NCBI GenBank assembly: GCA_040752515.1
Contig: JBFMGQ010000008.1
Span: 53,698 to 117,697 of the forward strand
Reading direction: 5' to 3'
Length of the DNA: 64,000 bases
Source of the DNA: Tenuifilum sp040752515
GTDB taxonomy: Bacteria > Bacteroidota > Bacteroidia > Bacteroidales > Tenuifilaceae
Below the pieces are notes generated by a model. The model saw only the letters and a program-made list of their open reading frames with translations. It was not told where the DNA came from and ran no database searches. The position numbers and the translations under genes are program-made. Below are positions 26,067-34,435 of the stretch, piece after piece. How positions within the stretch are numbered: the stretch's first letter is position 1; the number at the start of each line of letters is the position of its first letter.

Positions 26067-26975
26067 ATGGAACAGTACTACGGTGAACTCGCCGCACTTC
26101 TTACGGCTGTGTTTTGGACAGTTACCGCATTGGCATTCGAATCGGCAAGCCGAAAGGTGGGTTCGCTTTCGGTAAACCTGTTGAGGTTAGCAACCGCGTT
26201 TGTCTTCCTTTCGGTTTTTGCGTGGGTTAGCCGGGGCAAAGCGTTCCCGGTTGATGCCGGAATGCATCAGTGGATTTGGCTCTCGCTCTCAGGCTTGGTT
26301 GGATTTGTACTAGGCGATCTTTTCCTGTTCCAATCGTACGTTGTTATAGGCTCAAGGATATCGATGCTGATCATGTCGTTAGCGCCACCCATGGCAGCAA
26401 TTATTGGTTGGATAACCATGGGTGAAACCCTTACCCTAAAACAGGCCATTGCCATGGCTGTGGTTTTGGCTGGTATTGTGCTTGTTGTACTGGAACGGCA
26501 AGCGCCCGATGAAAACGGGAACGGCAAGCGTGTGAGGTTCTCATATCCTATAACTGGTATTCTGCTGGCATTTGGAGGAGCATTGGGACAAGCCGGAGGA
26601 TTAGTCCTCAGTAAGTATGGCATGGCCGGTTATGATGTTATCCCTTCGGTGCAGATTCGCGTTATAACCGGAATCGCTGGCTTTACTCTCTTTTTTACCC
26701 TTTCCAACAAATGGCGAAATTTAATTGAAGCTATGCAAAACGGGAAAGCCATGAAAAGACTGCTGGTTGGTGCATTCTTTGGGCCTTTTCTGGGTGTATC
26801 GTTTTCGCTTTTAGCAGTAAAATATACTTCAACAGGTGTTGCATCAGCCTTGATGTCCATTGTTCCCGTTCTAATCATCGCTCCGGCTGTAATTGTATTC
26901 AAGGAAAAAATTACGGCAAAGGAACTAGTTGGCGCAATAGTTACCGTGGTAGGTGTAGCAATATTCTTCCTTTAG
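26067..26975 (+). CDS. EamA/DMT superfamily transporter
   Basis: A 302-residue inner-membrane protein with about ten hydrophobic helices in two homologous halves, the EamA (drug/metabolite transporter) layout. 'ELAALLTAVFWTVTALAFE' opens the first half; 'GETLTLKQAIAMAVVLAGIVLVV' and 'KEKITAKELVGAIVTVVGVAIFFL' are the matching ends of each half. It probably exports a metabolite; the substrate cannot be told. Its stop is 5 bases from the end of the convergent hybrid kinase gene, with no terminator between them. Confidence 0.9.
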   Translation: MEQYYGELAALLTAVFWTVTALAFESASRKVGSLSVNLLRLATAFVFLSVFAWVSRGKAFPVDAGMHQWIWLSLSGLVGFVLGDLFLFQSYVVIGSRISMLIMSLAPPMAAIIGWITMGETLTLKQAIAMAVVLAGIVLVVLERQAPDENGNGKRVRFSYPITGILLAFGGALGQAGGLVLSKYGMAGYDVIPSVQIRVITGIAGFTLFFTLSNKWRNLIEAMQNGKAMKRLLVGAFFGPFLGVSFSLLAVKYTSTGVASALMSIVPVLIIAPAVIVFKEKITAKELVGAIVTVVGVAIFFL

Positions 26976-26980
26976 CAATT

Positions 26981-29269
26981 TTACGAAAGCAGTCGGGATA
27001 GTAATTCAATAAGCTTTTCTTTATCAATTGGCTTGGTGATGTGATCGTCGCAACCCGCATCCATCGATTTCTGTCTATCGGTATCCATGGCATTTGCGGT
27101 TTGTGCTATCACCTTAACTTGGGGCTGGGCATGCTTAATTTTCGATACCACCTCGTAACCCGACATGTCGGGTAGGTAAACATCAACCAGTGCAATATCA
27201 ATTTTAACCTTGTCGTTTAGGATTGTTGTAACATCTTTCCCACTTGCGGCCTGCAGCAGAACAGCACCTGTACCCTTGAGCATCTCCCTTAAAAGCAGAG
27301 CCGAGGGTTCATTATCCTCAACAATCAGTAAAACCTTATTTTTCAGCTTTGATTTTGATGGCTTAACAGGCATCTCCACGTGTTGGCCAGGGGAGGATAA
27401 GCTTATGGGTATTTCGAACCAAAAGGTTGACCCTACATTGGGTCTGGAATCAAGGCCAATTCTGCCACCCATAGCCTCAACTATACCCTTACAGATAGAT
27501 AATCCCAATCCTGAACCGCCATACTCACGCGTAAGCGACCCGTCTATCTGCCGGAATCGATCAAATACCGCATCGTGGTATTCCGGATCGATTCCAATTC
27601 CAGTATCCTCCACGCTAACACGGAGTAAATCGTGAACAACAGTGTAGCCTAAAACTATGCGTCCACTGTTGGTAAACTTAATGGCATTGTTTAACAGGTT
27701 CATTACAATTTGATGAAGCCTATCGGGGTCGGTTACCACTTCAAGAGCTGCATCGGCAGGGCTAAACGACATTTCAATGGTGATTTGGTTTTTATTAACC
27801 CTATCGAGCTCAAACTCGGCCGAACGATAGCAATTGGCAAAGAGGGAGCCTAACTGAACCGGACGTTTATATATGGTAAGCTGTTTTGAGTCGATTTTTG
27901 ATATATCGATTATATCGTTTATTAACCGCATCAATCGCTGGGCGTTGTCGGAAATAATATCTAAATATCCGCTTACTTCTTCGGGGGTAAGGTTTGGGAT
28001 TCCCTTTACCAGCTTTGAAAAACCAACTATTGAGTTCATGGGAGTACGAATCTCATGGCTCATATTTGCCAAAAATGCGGTCTTGAGCTCATTGGCCTCC
28101 TCGGCTCGCCTTAAGCTCAACTCTATCTCTTGGTTTTTCTGTTCCAACAGGGAATTATAGTACCCCTGCAATCGTAACCGTTTTTGACGTGCTCGGGCAA
28201 GAATCAAAATAAAAAACAGGATTGCTAGTAATACTATTACAACGCCCATGGCTGAAAATAGCAGTCCCTTACTTACCTTAAACAAACCTTCGTGCTTGTT
28301 AATTAATATGGCTCCTTGAGGAATTAGCTTTTCACTTAGTGAATGTCTAACCAACTCGGAGTAATCGAACATCATACTACACGGGCCTTCAGCAGGTGGA
28401 ATTGTTGATGGCGAAACACCTTTAAGCATTAAACGGGCTAGCTCACCTGCCCGGAAACCATGGTTATATCCCGATATAATTCCTCCGCCAACTATACCAT
28501 GGTTTAGGTAAAACGACCATGTACCGTATATGGGAACTTTTACATACCGATTTAAAGAATCGAGAATTGCTTCAAAGGAAAAGTAATTTCCTTTGTTGTC
28601 CCTATTAAAAAGTAAAAATAGAATGGCATCGTTACTGGTTATTGCAGACAATGTATCGATAAGCTCTTGGTAACTTGCGTTGTCAATTATCCTAATGTCA
28701 AAGCCCGGGTTGTATTTCAAAAGTGTATTTCTGATTCTATCATGAATAACTTGCCCTGTGGTTGTGTTGTCGGTTATGGCGTAAACAGTTTTTACATCAG
28801 GCTGGAGTTGCTTTATTAATTCGAGGTTTGATTTGATATCAACTATCTCATAAATGCCCGTAAAGTTTTTTGGAAAACTTCTTTTCTGGTTCACCCCCAT
28901 AAAAACCAGCGGAACTGTATCTAAACCTTGAACCTCCTTTACAAGTTCTTCCAATAAAATTGAGGCATCATCGTCGGTAATGGCAATTAGCAAGGGATTT
29001 ATCTGCTTAATGCGGTTAATCATGAACCTCTTGTAGTCAGCGCTCAATAGATTTTCAGGATGACGCTTGGTATCGAGATTCTCAACATATATCTCTACAT
29101 GCTTTTCAAATTTATTGATGGCATCGGTAAAGCCTTTGTTAAGGCTATCGGTCCAACTTAAACCGGTGTGGTAAGAGTTAATTATCAGAACCCTGTAAGG
29201 CGCTTCATTTGCGTTAAGCCGCAAAAAGCCTAGTAAAAGTAAAAGTGAAATTAATGCCTTCCGAAACAT
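26981..29269 (-). CDS. Hybrid sensor histidine kinase/response regulator with periplasmic ABC-type binding domain
   Basis: A 762-residue one-protein phosphorelay. A signal sequence is followed by a periplasmic region (about 22-330) resembling the ABC substrate-binding fold PF04392: 'YRVLIINSYHTGLSWTDSL', 'IPQ...', 'NPLLIAITDDDA' and 'VPLVFMGVNQ'. A membrane helix (about 340-362) and a coiled coil come next. The HisKA H box is 'FLANMSHEIRTPMNSIVG' (His near 405). The HATPase motifs are 'LNNAIKFTN', 'DTGIGIDPE' and 'GGSGLGLSIC'. The C-terminal receiver has its acceptor Asp in 'LVDVYLPDMSGYE' (about 693) and a conserved Lys in 'ITKPIDKE'. No DNA-binding output domain is present, and no phosphotransfer partner is adjacent. 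Confidence 0.93.
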   Translation of the reverse strand: MFRKALISLLLLLGFLRLNANEAPYRVLIINSYHTGLSWTDSLNKGFTDAINKFEKHVEIYVENLDTKRHPENLLSADYKRFMINRIKQINPLLIAITDDDASILLEELVKEVQGLDTVPLVFMGVNQKRSFPKNFTGIYEIVDIKSNLELIKQLQPDVKTVYAITDNTTTGQVIHDRIRNTLLKYNPGFDIRIIDNASYQELIDTLSAITSNDAILFLLFNRDNKGNYFSFEAILDSLNRYVKVPIYGTWSFYLNHGIVGGGIISGYNHGFRAGELARLMLKGVSPSTIPPAEGPCSMMFDYSELVRHSLSEKLIPQGAILINKHEGLFKVSKGLLFSAMGVVIVLLAILFFILILARARQKRLRLQGYYNSLLEQKNQEIELSLRRAEEANELKTAFLANMSHEIRTPMNSIVGFSKLVKGIPNLTPEEVSGYLDIISDNAQRLMRLINDIIDISKIDSKQLTIYKRPVQLGSLFANCYRSAEFELDRVNKNQITIEMSFSPADAALEVVTDPDRLHQIVMNLLNNAIKFTNSGRIVLGYTVVHDLLRVSVEDTGIGIDPEYHDAVFDRFRQIDGSLTREYGGSGLGLSICKGIVEAMGGRIGLDSRPNVGSTFWFEIPISLSSPGQHVEMPVKPSKSKLKNKVLLIVEDNEPSALLLREMLKGTGAVLLQAASGKDVTTILNDKVKIDIALVDVYLPDMSGYEVVSKIKHAQPQVKVIAQTANAMDTDRQKSMDAGCDDHITKPIDKEKLIELLSRLLS

Positions 29270-29509
29270 ACCCTATAATGCTACTAACAATTTCACAATT
29301 TACAAAAAAGAATTAAACCCCAGCTACTAATCAATACCAAAAAGACATCCGATATCAACTAATTTAAACAATCTAAATGACTTATAGTTTTGCTTTAATA
29401 AACCAAAATTTTTTAAAAAATCTATTCATAACCCATTGCCTGTTAACAACATGTTAATAGCGGTTTAAAAAATTTTTACTTAAGAGGCATATGGTTTTAA
29501 AAAAAGCAA

Positions 29510-29517
29510 TATGTTTG
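29510..29517 (+). promoter_or_regulatory. Candidate -7 element of folK
   Basis: TATGTTTG matches TAnnTTTG. It overlaps the first in-frame ATG (29511), which therefore cannot be the translation start if this promoter is used, and supports the start at 29538. A second match (TAGTTTTG) lies at 29385-29392. Neither has a strong -33 partner. Confidence 0.45.
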
Positions 29518-29537
29518 CTATGCTAACCAAAAAAGTT

Positions 29538-30035
29538 ATGGCAAAAGTTTACCTTTCAATAGGTGGTAATTTAGGCGACAGAGAGCAACTAATTAACACA
29601 GCCCGCGAAGCAATAGCTGCTCGAATTGGAACTATCAAGAAATCATCATCCATATACGAATCGGAACCCTGGGGATTTGAAAGCGAAAACAATTTCCTGA
29701 ACCAGGTTTTACTGGTGGAAACAAGCCTAAGCCCTGCAGCCATCATGCTTGAAATTTCGTACATTGAATCGAAATTAGGACGTGAACGTAACGGCAAAGG
29801 ATACACCTCACGTACCATGGACATTGATGTTTTGTTCTATGACCATCTGATTCTTTACACACCTGAGCTTATTGTACCCCATAAGCAGTTGCACAAGCGT
29901 AGGTTCATCATTGAGCCTTTAAAGGAAATAGCCCCCGATTTTATCCATCCGCTTTTTTCCATTACCATAAACGAAATTGCCCTTACCTGCTCCGATAACG
30001 GAAGGGTCTGGAAATACGAAGCGGTTAATGCTTAA
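29538..30035 (+). CDS. folK: 2-amino-4-hydroxy-6-hydroxymethyldihydropteridine diphosphokinase (HPPK)
   Basis: A folate-pathway enzyme that transfers pyrophosphate from ATP to hydroxymethyl-dihydropterin; 165 residues from ATG 29538. The N-terminus is 'MAKVYLSIGGNLGDRE', the family's 'SxGxNxGDR' motif. 'YESEPWGFES' is the pterin-side loop, and 'GYTSRTMDIDVLFYD' is the ATP and magnesium-binding motif with the two conserved Asp residues. 'VPHKQLHKRRFIIEPL' is also typical. Earlier in-frame ATGs at 29511 and 29520 sit on or next to the -7 element. It stands alone and ends at a terminator that overlaps the convergent lipocalin gene. Confidence 0.95.
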   Translation: MAKVYLSIGGNLGDREQLINTAREAIAARIGTIKKSSSIYESEPWGFESENNFLNQVLLVETSLSPAAIMLEISYIESKLGRERNGKGYTSRTMDIDVLFYDHLILYTPELIVPHKQLHKRRFIIEPLKEIAPDFIHPLFSITINEIALTCSDNGRVWKYEAVNA

Positions 30036-30052
30036 AAGCTCTTACAAATAAG

Positions 30053-30079
30053 AAAAATGCCCCTACTCGGGGCATTTTT
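30053..30079 (+). terminator. Terminator shared by folK and the lipocalin gene
   Basis: A perfect 11-bp inverted repeat (AAAAATGCCCC / GGGGCATTTTT) with a 5-nt loop. It is palindromic enough to work in both directions. It includes the stop codon (30063-30065) and the last codons ('QKCPE') of the minus-strand lipocalin gene. Confidence 0.85.
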
Positions 30080-30578
30080 GATTTACGGTTATCAGCTTAG
30101 CTGTATCAAAACCTTTCTCAGTCGCAACACTCACCAGTTTTTCATAAACAGCAGGATCAACAATGGGGGTTCGCGATAAAATCCAGAAGTACTTTCGTTT
30201 GGGCTCACCTACAAGCGCATATCGGTAATCTTGATCTATGTAAATAACCCAGTATTTTCCGGCAAAAGGCCAAAAGAATCGTACTTTTAGCTTAGCCGGC
30301 TCTTGGCTATTGGGTACCCAGGCCACCCCTCTAACACGGCTCACACGTCCATCGGCCTTTACTCCCTTGTTTTCAACGGTTACACGTCCATCGGGACGAA
30401 TGGTGTAGGTTGCAGTAATACAATCCAAGTTCTTTTCAAAGCTGTTGGGCAGCCTTGCAATCTCATACCATGTACCGGCATAGCGTTGGAGGTCGAGTGC
30501 CGGTACTGTCTGCAAATCCTGCGATTTACAGGATGTGCCAAACAACATCGAAACGATTACCATGGCTTTTAGTCTCAT
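30063..30578 (-). CDS. Bacterial lipocalin (Blc-like) lipoprotein
   Basis: A 171-residue lipocalin, a small barrel that binds lipids or other hydrophobic ligands at the envelope. The start gives 'MRLKAMVIVSMLFGTSC', a lipoprotein signal ending in Cys17; an ATG three codons upstream (30587) is also possible. The lipocalin fingerprint 'LDLQRYAGTWYEIARLPNSFE' contains the G-x-W signature. 'YRYALVGEP' and 'YFWILSRTP' match Blc, including the conserved Arg after the last strands. Its stop codon and last five residues lie inside a strong bidirectional terminator. Confidence 0.93.
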   Translation of the reverse strand: MRLKAMVIVSMLFGTSCKSQDLQTVPALDLQRYAGTWYEIARLPNSFEKNLDCITATYTIRPDGRVTVENKGVKADGRVSRVRGVAWVPNSQEPAKLKVRFFWPFAGKYWVIYIDQDYRYALVGEPKRKYFWILSRTPIVDPAVYEKLVSVATEKGFDTAKLITVNQKCPE

Positions 30579-30673
30579 TGTTAACATGTTAGTTAATGAG
30601 GAATATTCGTAATTAAGAGTTTACAATGATTGGAAAATTTTATTCCTGTTACATAAACCCCAAAAACCAACCA

Positions 30674-31324
30674 CTAATCCTTCTTCCCATAGGCCAAATC
30701 GCCTGCGTCGCCAAGGCCGGGAACGATATACGATTTTACGGTTAGCTCATCGTCGATGGCGCCAACCCAAATGGTTGCCTCGCTGGGCGAAAGGTTGCGT
30801 TTCATGTAGTTAACACCCTCCTTTGAGCCAATAACTGAAACTATGTGGGTATGCGAGGGTTTACCATGCTCAAGCAAGGCCTTATGGGCCAACAACATCG
30901 ATGCGCCTGTGGCCAACATGGGATCGATAAGCACTAAGGTTTTCCCCTCGATGCTGGGGCACGAGATATACTCGAACTGGATGCGAAATGTACCATCCTT
31001 ATCGTACTTGCGGTAGGCCGAAATAAAGGCGTTTTGTGCCTTATCGAAATAGTTTAGCATTCCCTGATGCAGGGGTAATCCAGCCCTTAGGATGGTAGCT
31101 AAAACAATATTTTCGGTTGGAACCGAAACATCAGCCGTACCAAGGGGGGTTTGAACTGCAACGGTATGATAACTTAACACCTTGCTCAGCTCATAGGCAA
31201 AAATTTCGCCGCATCGTTCAAGGTTGCGGCGAAAACGCATAGAGTCGGTCTGAACATTTACATCTCTTAACTCTGCTATAAATTGGTTAAGAATTGAGTT
31301 CTGTTTGCCAAGTTCGTGTATCAT
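30674..31324 (-). CDS. upp: Uracil phosphoribosyltransferase
   Basis: A pyrimidine salvage enzyme making UMP from uracil and PRPP; 216 residues. The PRPP-binding loop is 'LVLIDPMLATGASM', with the family 'D-P-M-L-A-T-G' sequence. The uracil-binding C-terminus is 'YIVPGLGDAGDLAYG'. 'ATILRAGLPLHQGML' is also typical. It is transcribed divergently from the DNA glycosylase gene, with a TAACTTTG -7 candidate 20 bases upstream of its start. Confidence 0.97.
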   Translation of the reverse strand: MIHELGKQNSILNQFIAELRDVNVQTDSMRFRRNLERCGEIFAYELSKVLSYHTVAVQTPLGTADVSVPTENIVLATILRAGLPLHQGMLNYFDKAQNAFISAYRKYDKDGTFRIQFEYISCPSIEGKTLVLIDPMLATGASMLLAHKALLEHGKPSHTHIVSVIGSKEGVNYMKRNLSPSEATIWVGAIDDELTVKSYIVPGLGDAGDLAYGKKD

Positions 31325-31343
31325 CGGAATTGTTTTATCTTAG

Positions 31344-31351
31344 CAAAGTTA
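31344..31351 (-). promoter_or_regulatory. Candidate -7 element of upp
   Basis: TAACTTTG on the minus strand, an exact TAnnTTTG match, 20 bases upstream of the upp start codon. A TTG lies 21 bases further upstream. Confidence 0.55.
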
Positions 31352-31396
31352 CAAAAATATCAACCTACATCGCAACACAATTTTGAAGTTTAAACC

Positions 31397-32020
31397 ATGG
31401 ATAAAGCCATAAAAGAGGTATTGCAGCACGATAGGGTTTTGGCGCAACTAACAGAAAAACTTGAGGTTAAGCCTCTTCCGGTTACAAATGATGTCTATTT
31501 GGATATGCTCGAGAACATAGTAAGCCAGCAGCTTTCGGGTAAAGTGGCAAAAACTATTTTTAACCGATTTTTACAGCTTTTCCCAAACGGCTACCCAAAC
31601 CCCAACCTCTTGCTAAAACTTGATGATTCCTCGCTGCGCCAAGTTGGGCTATCGGGTGCCAAAACCATTTCCGTGAAGGCTATGGCCGACTTTGCACTCA
31701 ATCATGATTTAGCCATTGAAACCATTCAGCAGCTATCCGACCATGAAATCATTAAGTTGCTAACTCAGGTAAAAGGTGTTGGGGTGTGGACAGCGCAGAT
31801 GCTTCTGATATTTTCGCTTGGCCGTAACGACGTATTCCCCGCTGACGATCTGGCCATCCGCCAGGGAATGGCTGAATTATATGGCTTGCCAAGTGCAGGA
31901 AAGCAACTAAGGCACGACTTGTTTGAAATAGCACAAAAATGGAAGCCCTACCGCACCTGGGGCACTAGGCTGATTTGGGCATACGTTAACAGCAAAAAGC
32001 AGAATGCTGCAAGAATTTAG
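31397..32020 (+). CDS. DNA-3-methyladenine glycosylase II-like (HhH-GPD, AlkA family)
   Basis: A base-excision repair glycosylase of the helix-hairpin-helix GPD superfamily, 207 residues. 'LTQVKGVGVWTAQMLLIF' is the HhH motif and following helix. 'DVFPADDLAIRQG' contains the catalytic Asp in the AlkA-type 'ADDLA' context. There is no iron-sulfur cluster motif at the C-terminus, which separates it from Nth and MutY. It lacks the N-terminal beta domain of E. coli AlkA, so it is closer to the short Mag-type enzymes. It is divergent from upp and just ahead of crcB, which has its own -7 element. Confidence 0.9.
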   Translation: MDKAIKEVLQHDRVLAQLTEKLEVKPLPVTNDVYLDMLENIVSQQLSGKVAKTIFNRFLQLFPNGYPNPNLLLKLDDSSLRQVGLSGAKTISVKAMADFALNHDLAIETIQQLSDHEIIKLLTQVKGVGVWTAQMLLIFSLGRNDVFPADDLAIRQGMAELYGLPSAGKQLRHDLFEIAQKWKPYRTWGTRLIWAYVNSKKQNAARI

Positions 32021-32029
32021 AATGTTCCT

Positions 32030-32037
32030 TATCTTTG
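32030..32037 (+). promoter_or_regulatory. Candidate -7 element of crcB
   Basis: TATCTTTG, an exact TAnnTTTG match, between the glycosylase stop and the crcB start at 32051. The implied leader is under 10 bases, leaving no room for a fluoride riboswitch. Confidence 0.55.
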
Positions 32038-32050
32038 CAAAAAATTTGGC

Positions 32051-32428
32051 ATGCTTAGGTCAATTTTAATAGTTGGAATTGGAGGTTTTTTGGGAAGCGT
32101 TTCTCGTTTTCTGGTTAGCCGCTACTTTCAGCTTTACACGCTCAGCAACTTTCCTTGGGGAACCTTTACCGTTAACATCATCGGTAGTTTTATTATTGGC
32201 TTGGTTTTTGGGCTATCGGAACGGAGCAACCTCATAACCCCCGAGTGGCGATTATTCCTGGCAGTAGGATTCTGTGGAGGGTTTACCACCTTCTCGTCGC
32301 TGGCTAACGATGCCTTTATATTGCTGCAAGGTCGTGAGTTTTTTTACCTTTCGATATACACAGCAGCCAGCTTCTTTCTCGGTCTGCTTGCAGTTTTTGC
32401 CGGTCGTTATATCATCCAAATCATCTAA
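32051..32428 (+). CDS. crcB: Fluoride exporter CrcB/Fluc
   Basis: A 125-residue, four-helix fluoride channel of the CrcB/Fluc family, which works as an antiparallel dimer. Family motifs are all visible: 'GGFLGSVSRF', 'GTFTVNIIGSFIIG' and 'GFCGGFTTFSSL', the last with the pore Phe and Thr/Ser residues. A -7 element lies just upstream. The DUF190 gene follows 4 bases after its stop, a pairing seen in many bacteria. Confidence 0.95.
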   Translation: MLRSILIVGIGGFLGSVSRFLVSRYFQLYTLSNFPWGTFTVNIIGSFIIGLVFGLSERSNLITPEWRLFLAVGFCGGFTTFSSLANDAFILLQGREFFYLSIYTAASFFLGLLAVFAGRYIIQII

Positions 32429-32432
32429 AGCT

Positions 32433-32789
32433 ATGGAAAATTCAAGTAAAGCCCTGCGATTGCGAATATACATTAGCTCTACCGACAAGTTGAAGCATTC
32501 GCTTCTTTTCGAGACCATTGTTTACCAAGCCAAACGATACGGTTTAGCGGGCGCCACCGTTTGCAAAGGCATTATGGGGTATGGTGCCAGCTCAGTAATC
32601 CATTCCTACAAGTTTTGGGAAATAACCGAAAAATTGCCTGTTACCATCGAAATTGTTGATGAGGAAGAAAAAATCCGTAAATTCTACGAAATAATTCAAC
32701 CCTACCTCCAAGATATGCGTTACGGCTGTATGGTAACAGCCGAACCCGTTGAGGTGTGGTTCTACAAGAGCGGTAAAAAACGCGATTAA
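32433..32789 (+). CDS. DUF190 family protein, paired with CrcB
   Basis: A 118-residue soluble protein of the DUF190 family, structurally PII-like (ferredoxin-like fold). 'LRIYISSTDKLKHSLLFETIVYQAKRYGLAGATVCKGIMGYG' is the characteristic first half; 'LPVTIEIVDEEEKI' is the core strand and helix. The ATG at 32433 is chosen because the frame upstream runs inside crcB and encodes nothing family-like. It starts 4 bases after the crcB stop, so the two are almost certainly co-transcribed. A regulatory role for the channel is inference from recurrent pairing. Confidence 0.9.
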   Translation: MENSSKALRLRIYISSTDKLKHSLLFETIVYQAKRYGLAGATVCKGIMGYGASSVIHSYKFWEITEKLPVTIEIVDEEEKIRKFYEIIQPYLQDMRYGCMVTAEPVEVWFYKSGKKRD

Positions 32790-32852
32790 CCGGTACTCTT
32801 TCGCTCAAACCTGACAATCACGCTGTTATTTTAGTTAAACTTCGTTTAGTGG

Positions 32853-32884
32853 TTTGCTCATTATTCCGCATTTAGCTACCTTTG
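32853..32884 (+). promoter_or_regulatory. Promoter of the trigger factor gene
   Basis: TTTG at 32853-32856 and TACCTTTG at 32877-32884, 20 bases apart, fit the Bacteroidota consensus. A leader of about 65 bases precedes the ATG at 32955. Confidence 0.7.
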
Positions 32885-32954
32885 TGGCCTTAAATTAAAA
32901 GGAACAATCAGCGTAAAGTAAAATAAATCAAGCAACTAAATCATTTCAGATAGT

Positions 32955-34301
32955 ATGAACATAGTTAGGGAAGATATCGATTCGTTAAACACAACCATTC
33001 GGGTAAAGGTTGAAAAAGACGACTACACCGCCAATGTTGAAAAAAGCCTAAAGGACTACCGCAAGAAGGCAAACATCAATGGGTTTCGCCCCGGCATGGC
33101 ACCCATGTCGCTTATCCGCAAAATGTACTACCGTTATATTTTGGCCGACGAGGTTACCAAACTGGCCTCCGATAAGCTATTCGACTTTTTAAAGGAAAAT
33201 AACATCCGTACCCTTGGTGAGCCTATTCCCAGCGAAAAACAAACACCCATCAACTGGGAAACAGACGAAACCTTTGAACTTGCCTGGGATCTAGGTCTTG
33301 CCCCCGAGATTGATATCAAGTTTACCAAAAAAGATAAATTTCCATTCTACAAGATTCTTCCGAACGACGAGATACGAAAGAGCTACATCGATAGCTACCG
33401 CAACCGAAACGGTAAGTATGTTAACGTTGAGGTAACCGATGAGAAAGGGCTTGTTAAGGCTACCCTAACCGAACTCAACGACGATGAGTCGCCACGCGAA
33501 AATGGCGTTACCGTTGAGGGGGCTTCAATTTCCATTGCCCTTGTTGCCGACAAGGATGAGCAAAAGAAACTTATCGGCGTAAAGGTTGGCGATGTGCTTG
33601 TAATTGATACCCATAAGGCTTTCCCAAACCTAGCCGATAGGGCAGCGTTACTCCGTGTAAAGAAAGAGGAACTGGATGGTATCAACCCCTTATTCCAATT
33701 AACAATTACTGAAACCTTAACCTTTTCTCCGGCTGAGCTTAACCAGGAGTTTTTCGATGCCGTTTACGGTGAGGGCGTTGTTACCAGCGAGGAGGAATTC
33801 AACAAGAAGATTGACGAGGAGATTGAACGCAACCTTGCCCACGAAAGCGAATACCGCTTTGGTATCGATCTTAAGGAAAAGCTGCTCGAAAAGCTTAAAA
33901 TCGAACTGCCCAAGGATTTCCTAATCCGTTGGCTGGTTGCTATTAACGAGGGTAAGTTTACCCGTGAGCAGATTGAAAGCGAATTCCCCATGTTTGAAAA
34001 GGATCTTAAATGGCAACTCATCAGCAATAAGGTTGCTGAGGAACAAAACTTTGCCGTTACTAACGAGGAACTCGAAGAATTTGCCATGGGATACGCTCGC
34101 AGCCAGTTTGCTGCCTACGGCATGAGTTTCCTACCCGATGAATACATCAAGCGTTACGCAACCGATATCCTAAAGAACCGCGATGAGGTTCGCAAGATTC
34201 AGGAGCGCATTCTCGACAAGAAGGTAATTGACTGGTTCAAGGCCAATGTGAACCTCGACACCAAGGAAATAACCCTCGACGAGTTCAACAAGCTTAAGTA
34301 A
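32955..34301 (+). CDS. tig: Trigger factor (ribosome-associated chaperone)
   Basis: A 448-residue trigger factor that binds the ribosome next to the exit tunnel and shields nascent chains. The ribosome-binding signature appears as 'NGFRPGMAPMSLIRKMY' (family: GFRxGxxP). A divergent central PPIase-like domain and long helical C-terminal arms (about 265-448) follow. The PPIase region ('GKYVNVEVTDEKGLVKATLTE') is not a standard FKBP sequence, as is usual in Bacteroidota. It is followed by a terminator and then clpP, the classic tig-clpP order, but clpX does not follow. Confidence 0.94.
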   Translation: MNIVREDIDSLNTTIRVKVEKDDYTANVEKSLKDYRKKANINGFRPGMAPMSLIRKMYYRYILADEVTKLASDKLFDFLKENNIRTLGEPIPSEKQTPINWETDETFELAWDLGLAPEIDIKFTKKDKFPFYKILPNDEIRKSYIDSYRNRNGKYVNVEVTDEKGLVKATLTELNDDESPRENGVTVEGASISIALVADKDEQKKLIGVKVGDVLVIDTHKAFPNLADRAALLRVKKEELDGINPLFQLTITETLTFSPAELNQEFFDAVYGEGVVTSEEEFNKKIDEEIERNLAHESEYRFGIDLKEKLLEKLKIELPKDFLIRWLVAINEGKFTREQIESEFPMFEKDLKWQLISNKVAEEQNFAVTNEELEEFAMGYARSQFAAYGMSFLPDEYIKRYATDILKNRDEVRKIQERILDKKVIDWFKANVNLDTKEITLDEFNKLK

Positions 34302-34317
34302 GTAAAGCAAACATAGT

Positions 34318-34346
34318 AAAGCCGGTTTTAAGCCGGCTTTTATTTT
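34318..34346 (+). terminator. Terminator between tig and clpP
   Basis: An 8-bp stem (AAAGCCGG / CCGGCTTT) with a 7-nt loop, followed by TATTTTG. It separates tig and clpP transcripts at least in part. Confidence 0.8.
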
Positions 34347-34435
34347 GCTACTTGTTGGTAAATTATAGCACTTCCACTTTTTTGTTTTAACAAATGTGAT
34401 TATTTTGCGTTACTAATACCATAAAAATTGAAGCC

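Noticed and set aside
29511..29537. Upstream start for folK
   Set aside because: The ATG overlaps an exact -7 element, and the added residues are not part of the family N-terminus.
32041..32050. Fluoride riboswitch ahead of crcB
   Set aside because: Only a few bases lie between the -7 element and the start codon, and the conserved crcB-motif sequence is absent.
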